DNA of 64,000 nt from HXMU1420-13 sp963691715 (GTDB taxonomy: Bacteria > Bacteroidota > Rhodothermia > Balneolales > Balneolaceae), in the NCBI GenBank assembly GCA_963691715.1, contig OY829281.1, positions 2,852,001-2,916,000 on the forward strand, written 5' to 3'. Positions 59,997 to 64,000 of the stretch are shown here, piece by piece (position 1 is the stretch's first letter; each line of letters opens with the position of its first letter). The position numbers and the translations under genes were made by a program. The notes under the pieces were generated by a model, which was not told where the DNA came from, searched no databases, and saw only the letters and a list, made by a program, of their open reading frames with translations.

Positions 59997-61415
59997 TTAT
60001 ACATCATTTAGGGCTTCGTTAAGCGCCTGTAGGCTTTTCTTAGCATCGCCAAAAAACATCTGATTTTTTTCTGCGTAGAAAAGTGGATTGTCAATTCCTG
60101 CATAACCGACACTTAAAGATCGTTTGAATACAACAGTTCGTTTTGCATCCTGAACATCTAAGATAGGCATCCCATAAATTGGGCTTCCTGGGTCAGTTTT
60201 AGCAATGGGATTCACAACATCATTTGCACCAATTACAAGAACAACATCTGTTGAGGAAAACTCTGGGTTTATCTCATCCATATCCTTAAGTAAGTCGTAG
60301 GGTACATCAGCCTCTGCTAGCAATACATTCATATGACCAGGCATTCTACCCGCTACAGGATGAATCCCGTATTTAACTTGTACCCCTCTAGCTTCAAGTT
60401 TTGTAGCAACTTCTTTTATCACATGCTGAGCTTGTGCAACAGCGAGTCCATAACCAGGAACGATTACAACCTTCGATGCATATGCGATTTGGATAGCCAA
60501 ATCATCAGCGGAAGTTTCACGCACCGTCTTATCACCATCAGAATCCATACCTCCAGTAGAACCGTCTGCCCCAAAGGAACCAAAAATTACATTAGCTAAT
60601 GAGCGGTTCATTGCTACACACATGATGTTAGTAAGAATCAAACCAGCAGCCCCAACCAATGCTCCTGAAACAATGAGTAGATTATTGCCTAATACGAAAC
60701 CAGCCATAGAAGCAGCTATTCCAGAATAGGAATTCAACAAAGATATAACTACAGGCATATCTGCACCACCTATTGGAATTACAGATGTGATTCCTATCAA
60801 TAATGCTAGACCTAGAATTATCCAAAAGATGGTTGAGTTTGTTGGGTCGAAAGTAAAAAAGCCAATGAGTACAAGAATTGCTAACATCGAGCCAATATTA
60901 ATGATATTAAGCCCAGGGAATGTAATTGCATTTCCAGAGATAAATCCTTTCAATTTTCCAAAAGCGATAAAGCTTCCCGTAAACGTTAAGGCACCAATAA
61001 ATATACTTAAACCTATAGTTACTAAACTCGCACTTTCGAACATTGTAACATCCATAGAGCGAGCAAATTCACCCCAAGCGACTAGGGCAGAAGCACCTCC
61101 GCCAAATCCGTTAAATACGGCAACTAGTTCGGGCATAGCTGTCATAGCTACACGTTTGGCTAGTAGCATGCCAATTAAACTGCCTACGACTATTCCAATA
61201 ATAATTAGTTCAAATGATATAATTTGCTGGTCAAAAAGTGTTATAATTAGACCTATCAACATTCCTATTGCCGCAAGTTGATTTCCGCGACGAGCCGTTT
61301 GCGGTGAATTAAGTAATTTTAATCCACGAATGAAAAAAGCTGTAGCTACAAGATATAGTAATTGAATAGTATCAGGTAACCATATGTTTATGGTTTCTGG
61401 AAGAAATTGACTCAT
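59997..61415 (-). CDS. pntB: NAD(P) transhydrogenase subunit beta
   Basis: 472 residues. Nine or so membrane helices, then the C-terminal NADP(H)-binding domain III (VVIVPGYGLAVAQAQHVIKE, HPVAGRMPGHMNVLLAEADV, VVLVIGANDVVNPIAK). With the other two subunits it couples hydride transfer between NADH and NADP to proton flow across the inner membrane. Its start overlaps the stop of the preceding gene (TAATG), so translation is coupled. Confidence 0.96.
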   Translation of the reverse strand: MSQFLPETINIWLPDTIQLLYLVATAFFIRGLKLLNSPQTARRGNQLAAIGMLIGLIITLFDQQIISFELIIIGIVVGSLIGMLLAKRVAMTAMPELVAVFNGFGGGASALVAWGEFARSMDVTMFESASLVTIGLSIFIGALTFTGSFIAFGKLKGFISGNAITFPGLNIINIGSMLAILVLIGFFTFDPTNSTIFWIILGLALLIGITSVIPIGGADMPVVISLLNSYSGIAASMAGFVLGNNLLIVSGALVGAAGLILTNIMCVAMNRSLANVIFGSFGADGSTGGMDSDGDKTVRETSADDLAIQIAYASKVVIVPGYGLAVAQAQHVIKEVATKLEARGVQVKYGIHPVAGRMPGHMNVLLAEADVPYDLLKDMDEINPEFSSTDVVLVIGANDVVNPIAKTDPGSPIYGMPILDVQDAKRTVVFKRSLSVGYAGIDNPLFYAEKNQMFFGDAKKSLQALNEALNDV

Positions 61416-61702
61416 TATTTATCCTCCTTTTTCTTGAACATTTCAAGCATTCTGTCAGTAACCATAAAACCGCCAACTACATTAACAGTCGCAAAAATTA
61501 TTGCAGCTAAACCAAGATACTTTCCAAGTTCACTACCAGTTCCACCAGCTACAATCAAAGCTCCTACAATTGTAATACCTGAAATTGCATTTGCACCACT
61601 CATTAGAGGTGTATGTAGAGTGGGTGGTACTTTTGATATTAACTCGAATCCTATGAAACAAGCTAAAACGAATATGAATAATGAAAAAATTAGTACAGAC
61701 AT
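61415..61702 (-). CDS. pntAb: NAD(P) transhydrogenase subunit alpha part 2
   Basis: 95 residues with three membrane helices (LFIFVLACFIGFELI; GANAISGITIVGALIVAG; AAIIFATVNVVGGFMVT). This is the membrane part that is fused to the alpha subunit in E. coli but separate in Rhodospirillum-type enzymes. It contains VPPTLHTPLMSGANAISG, the family signature. It starts 2 nt after the pntAa stop and overlaps pntB. Confidence 0.95.
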   Translation of the reverse strand: MSVLIFSLFIFVLACFIGFELISKVPPTLHTPLMSGANAISGITIVGALIVAGGTGSELGKYLGLAAIIFATVNVVGGFMVTDRMLEMFKKKEDK

Positions 61703-61704
61703 AG

Positions 61705-62829
61705 TTAATTCGATGTTAGTAATGGAGAAATGATTTCACCCTTATGAGTGATCGTTGTATGAAGGAGGATTTCATCCTCAAAATTGAAGACGGCTTCTCC
61801 TTCCTTAATGAATAAATTGAGCAATGCATGAATATTTTTTGCATATAACATACTTGCATGATTAGCTAATTGACTTGGGATATTTACGGGGCCAATAATT
61901 TTTACTTCGTTTTTTACAATGGTTTTGTTCGCCTGTGTCAACTCACAATTCCCACCATTTTCGGCGGCTAAATCAACAATCACAGAACCCGGTTTCATAT
62001 CAGAAACCATTTCTTTAGTAATCAATAAAGGGGCAGGTTTCCCTGGAATTAATGCAGTAGTTATCACGATATCTGATTTTTTCACATGATCATGAATAAC
62101 TTGTTTTTGTTTTTCTTGGCTATCTTTTGATAACTCTTTAGCATACCCTCCTTTGGTTTCGGTATTTTCTTCTTCTAATGGAACTTCAACAAACTTAGCT
62201 CCGAGCGATTCTACTTGTTCTTTTACGACTGGGCGTACATCATAAGCTTCGACCACTGCGCCTAATTTTTTACAGGTTGCAATTGCTTGTAAGCCAGCAA
62301 CTCCAGCACCAAGTATCAATGCCTTTGAAGGTGGTATGGTACCAGCTGCTGTCATCATCATTGGGAAATATTTATCAAGATTATTAGCAGCAATGAGTGC
62401 AGACTTATATCCTGCTATAGAACTCATGGATGATAGTGCATCCATATTTTGAGCTCTAGAAATTCGAGGTATAGCATCCATACCTAATGCAGTAATTTCT
62501 TGATTTTGAAGTAATGTAACTAATTTTGAATTCTGTAAGGCCCATATAAAACTGATAAGAATAGACCCTTTTTTCATGAGCTTTAAATCTTTATCAGAAG
62601 GTACCTGTACAGAAACAATTACATCAGCATTTTTGAATAATGAGGTCCTATCACTATCAATTTCAGCACCGGCATCAATATACTGGCTATCTAAAAAATT
62701 TGATGCTAGTCCTGCATCTTTTTCAATTTTAATGGTTATTCCCTTATTGATAAGTTTGCCAGTTATTTCTGGGGTTAATGACACCCTCTGCTCAAGTGCA
62801 GCCGTTTCTTTTGGTATTGCAATAATCAA
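61705..62829 (-). CDS. pntAa: NAD(P) transhydrogenase subunit alpha part 1 (NAD-binding)
   Basis: 374 residues of the alanine-dehydrogenase/PNT family. The N-terminal PKETAALEQRVSLTPEI signature is present, then the NAD-binding GAGVAGLQAIATCKKLGAVV with a following acidic VEAYDVRP, and VIVDLAAENGGNCELTQ. It is the peripheral domain I that binds NAD(H). First gene of pntAa-pntAb-pntB. Ends at a 2-nt gap before pntAb. Confidence 0.95.
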   Translation of the reverse strand: MIIAIPKETAALEQRVSLTPEITGKLINKGITIKIEKDAGLASNFLDSQYIDAGAEIDSDRTSLFKNADVIVSVQVPSDKDLKLMKKGSILISFIWALQNSKLVTLLQNQEITALGMDAIPRISRAQNMDALSSMSSIAGYKSALIAANNLDKYFPMMMTAAGTIPPSKALILGAGVAGLQAIATCKKLGAVVEAYDVRPVVKEQVESLGAKFVEVPLEEENTETKGGYAKELSKDSQEKQKQVIHDHVKKSDIVITTALIPGKPAPLLITKEMVSDMKPGSVIVDLAAENGGNCELTQANKTIVKNEVKIIGPVNIPSQLANHASMLYAKNIHALLNLFIKEGEAVFNFEDEILLHTTITHKGEIISPLLTSN

Positions 62830-63028
62830 ATTTTACCTCCAACCTTTGTTTGCTTAAACTTAACGAAATAGAAGTTTTGCACAAACAATTTTGGGAGCGC
62901 TTTTTTTTTAATCAATGGGTTCATAAATGTATCTTTTATGCTACAACTACTTTTTTTGTGCGTCATTAGTTTATCAATAAGTTTTTTTTGTAAAGAAAAT
63001 GTATACTAAAGAAAATCATAGGGGAATT

Positions 63029-64000
63029 ATGAAAAGTCTACTCTATATATATTTGTACGCAGTTATTTTCGTAGGATTAAATTCTTGCGAAGAGGTCGAT
63101 TTAAGTTTTGAAGAAAATAAAACGGAAGAAGTTCTAGGTTTGTGGAAAGAAGATCTATCAAGTAGCAATCTATATGTTTATATCAGTGATACAGAATTCA
63201 ATTTTTATGAATACAATTCCCAAAATAATTGTGTAATAACAAATTCTAATATTGTAATAAAAAGAGATGGTGTAGGTTTTTTTCAAGTACAAAAAAATAA
63301 TGATTCTGAGCTAATTGTATATGCCGTAACTAGCCTAAATGGACAATTAAGAATTCGTTATATAGACGATTTAGATAAAGGATTACAATATTTTTGGCCA
63401 ACCACTTTCGATATTTTTAATAAGCCAGAATGTTTTAACGAAGATGAAGTTCAAGGAAGATGGGAATTGATCGATGAACAAGAAGAGACATATGTAAATA
63501 TTACAAATGAATATATTGAAGTTACTAGTCGATTTTTTGAGGAAAATTGTTTTGAATATGTCCAGTATAAGGTTTATGATATCACCAATAATGTATATCA
63601 ATTAAGAGATGAAATCACAGCTGATGTTGTTAATGAGATTGAGGTCGTATTTATTAGAACATCACAAGGGTTAGAGATAACTGTTAAAGAAGGAATAGAA
63701 ACTAATACAAATTTATATACACAAAGCAATGTTGATTTTAATCAATTAGAACCTATTTGTGGTTTGGATTTTGGAACACCTTATACTGGTTTATGGGAAG
63801 AAGAAAAAGTTGAGAAAGCGGATGATTTTGAATACCTAAGTTTCGAATTAGATACTCTAACATCATTTATTAATGTTTCATCAAAGCAATGTGTAGAACA
63901 CCAAAAATTTGTAGTGCAAGCACGTCGAAATGATACCTTCTATTTATCCAACCCCATTAGCGAAACTACCGAATTCATATATCAATTTTATTTTGATAAC
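63029..64000 (+). CDS. Repeat-containing lipoprotein (3' partial)
   Basis: 324 codons are open to the right edge; the gene continues outside the window. Start ATG follows an AGGGG ribosome site. The signal MKSLLYIYLYAVIFVGLNSC ends in a lipobox. The mature part repeats a ~110-residue beta-rich unit at least three times, each starting GLWKED / GRWELI / GLWEEE and holding one cysteine (NCVITNSN, NCFEYVQY, QCVEHQKF). These look like lipocalin-like or similar small barrels. No family was recognised. Confidence 0.65.
   Translation, partial: MKSLLYIYLYAVIFVGLNSCEEVDLSFEENKTEEVLGLWKEDLSSSNLYVYISDTEFNFYEYNSQNNCVITNSNIVIKRDGVGFFQVQKNNDSELIVYAVTSLNGQLRIRYIDDLDKGLQYFWPTTFDIFNKPECFNEDEVQGRWELIDEQEETYVNITNEYIEVTSRFFEENCFEYVQYKVYDITNNVYQLRDEITADVVNEIEVVFIRTSQGLEITVKEGIETNTNLYTQSNVDFNQLEPICGLDFGTPYTGLWEEEKVEKADDFEYLSFELDTLTSFINVSSKQCVEHQKFVVQARRNDTFYLSNPISETTEFIYQFYFDN

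Noticed and set aside
60787..61281. 164-codon plus-strand ORF antisense to pntB
   Set aside because: A shadow of the highly constrained pntB codons; low-complexity composition and no ribosome site.

Overview
This AT-rich 64 kb window looks like a chromosome segment from a marine-type Bacteroidota relative, most likely Balneolales (Balneolota/Rhodothermota). Three things point there: several secreted proteins end in type A type-IX-secretion sorting domains of the form KLSQNYPNPFNP, a GldC homologue is present, and there is a carboxypeptidase-regulatory-domain TonB receptor. The lineage call is inference. No rRNA, CRISPR array, transposase or integrase was seen. The only intact RNA gene found is a tRNA-Arg(ACG).

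Region 1 (1-4.2 kb) is the right end of a flagellar-motor-like operon. It encodes a FliG-type rotor protein, apparently fused to a FliF-like tail and running off the left edge, then a LpoB/CsgG-like outer-membrane protein, a TPR lipoprotein, MotA and MotB. No filament, export or FliM/FliN gene is visible. Region 2 (4.5-10.7 kb) holds a 52-residue orphan protein, a secreted protein, and an operon that reads as amino-sugar salvage: a sodium/solute symporter, a GH109 alpha-N-acetylgalactosaminidase, an N-acetylhexosamine 1-kinase and a sugar-1-phosphate nucleotidyltransferase. Region 3 (10.7-13.1 kb) is a phosphate locus: a PiT transporter, a DUF2490 barrel and a 46-residue membrane protein. Two PhoB/PhoP-like operators lie here, each made of four 7-mers in exact 11-bp phase. 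Region 4 (13.2-19 kb) has an epimerase/reductase, a serine hydrolase with an in-frame TGA just before its natural C-terminus, a lipoprotein and Tex.

Region 5 (19-36.6 kb) is accessory DNA tied to tRNA-Arg. Degenerate copies of the tRNA, with small palindromes in their loops, occur at 18.98, 20.98, 22.14-22.51 and 36.54 kb. The intact tRNA is at 36.43 kb. A hipBA toxin-antitoxin module splits one repeat unit. Between the tandem repeats and the tRNA lies the most unusual locus: two small regulatory-looking genes, then two paralogous membrane proteins that each combine a Lon-type Ser/Lys protease domain, one transmembrane helix and a periplasmic FG-GAP/VCBS-like domain. A frameshifted C-terminal remnant of a third copy follows. 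After it comes a 2297-residue secreted protein that looks like two sorting-domain proteins fused in frame.

Region 6 (37-64 kb) is mostly housekeeping and metabolic: a LytTR regulator, membrane and outer-membrane proteins, tlpA-like and ahcY, L-2-hydroxyglutarate oxidase, a double UspA protein, a TonB receptor, an FAD/Fe-S 2-hydroxyacid dehydrogenase, a sorting-domain cytochrome, recN, rluD, a Trm11-like methyltransferase, gldC, a MEMO-family protein, an atypical nth, an FKBP lipoprotein, a MORN protein, a three-gene transhydrogenase (pntAa-pntAb-pntB) and a lipoprotein gene running off the right edge.
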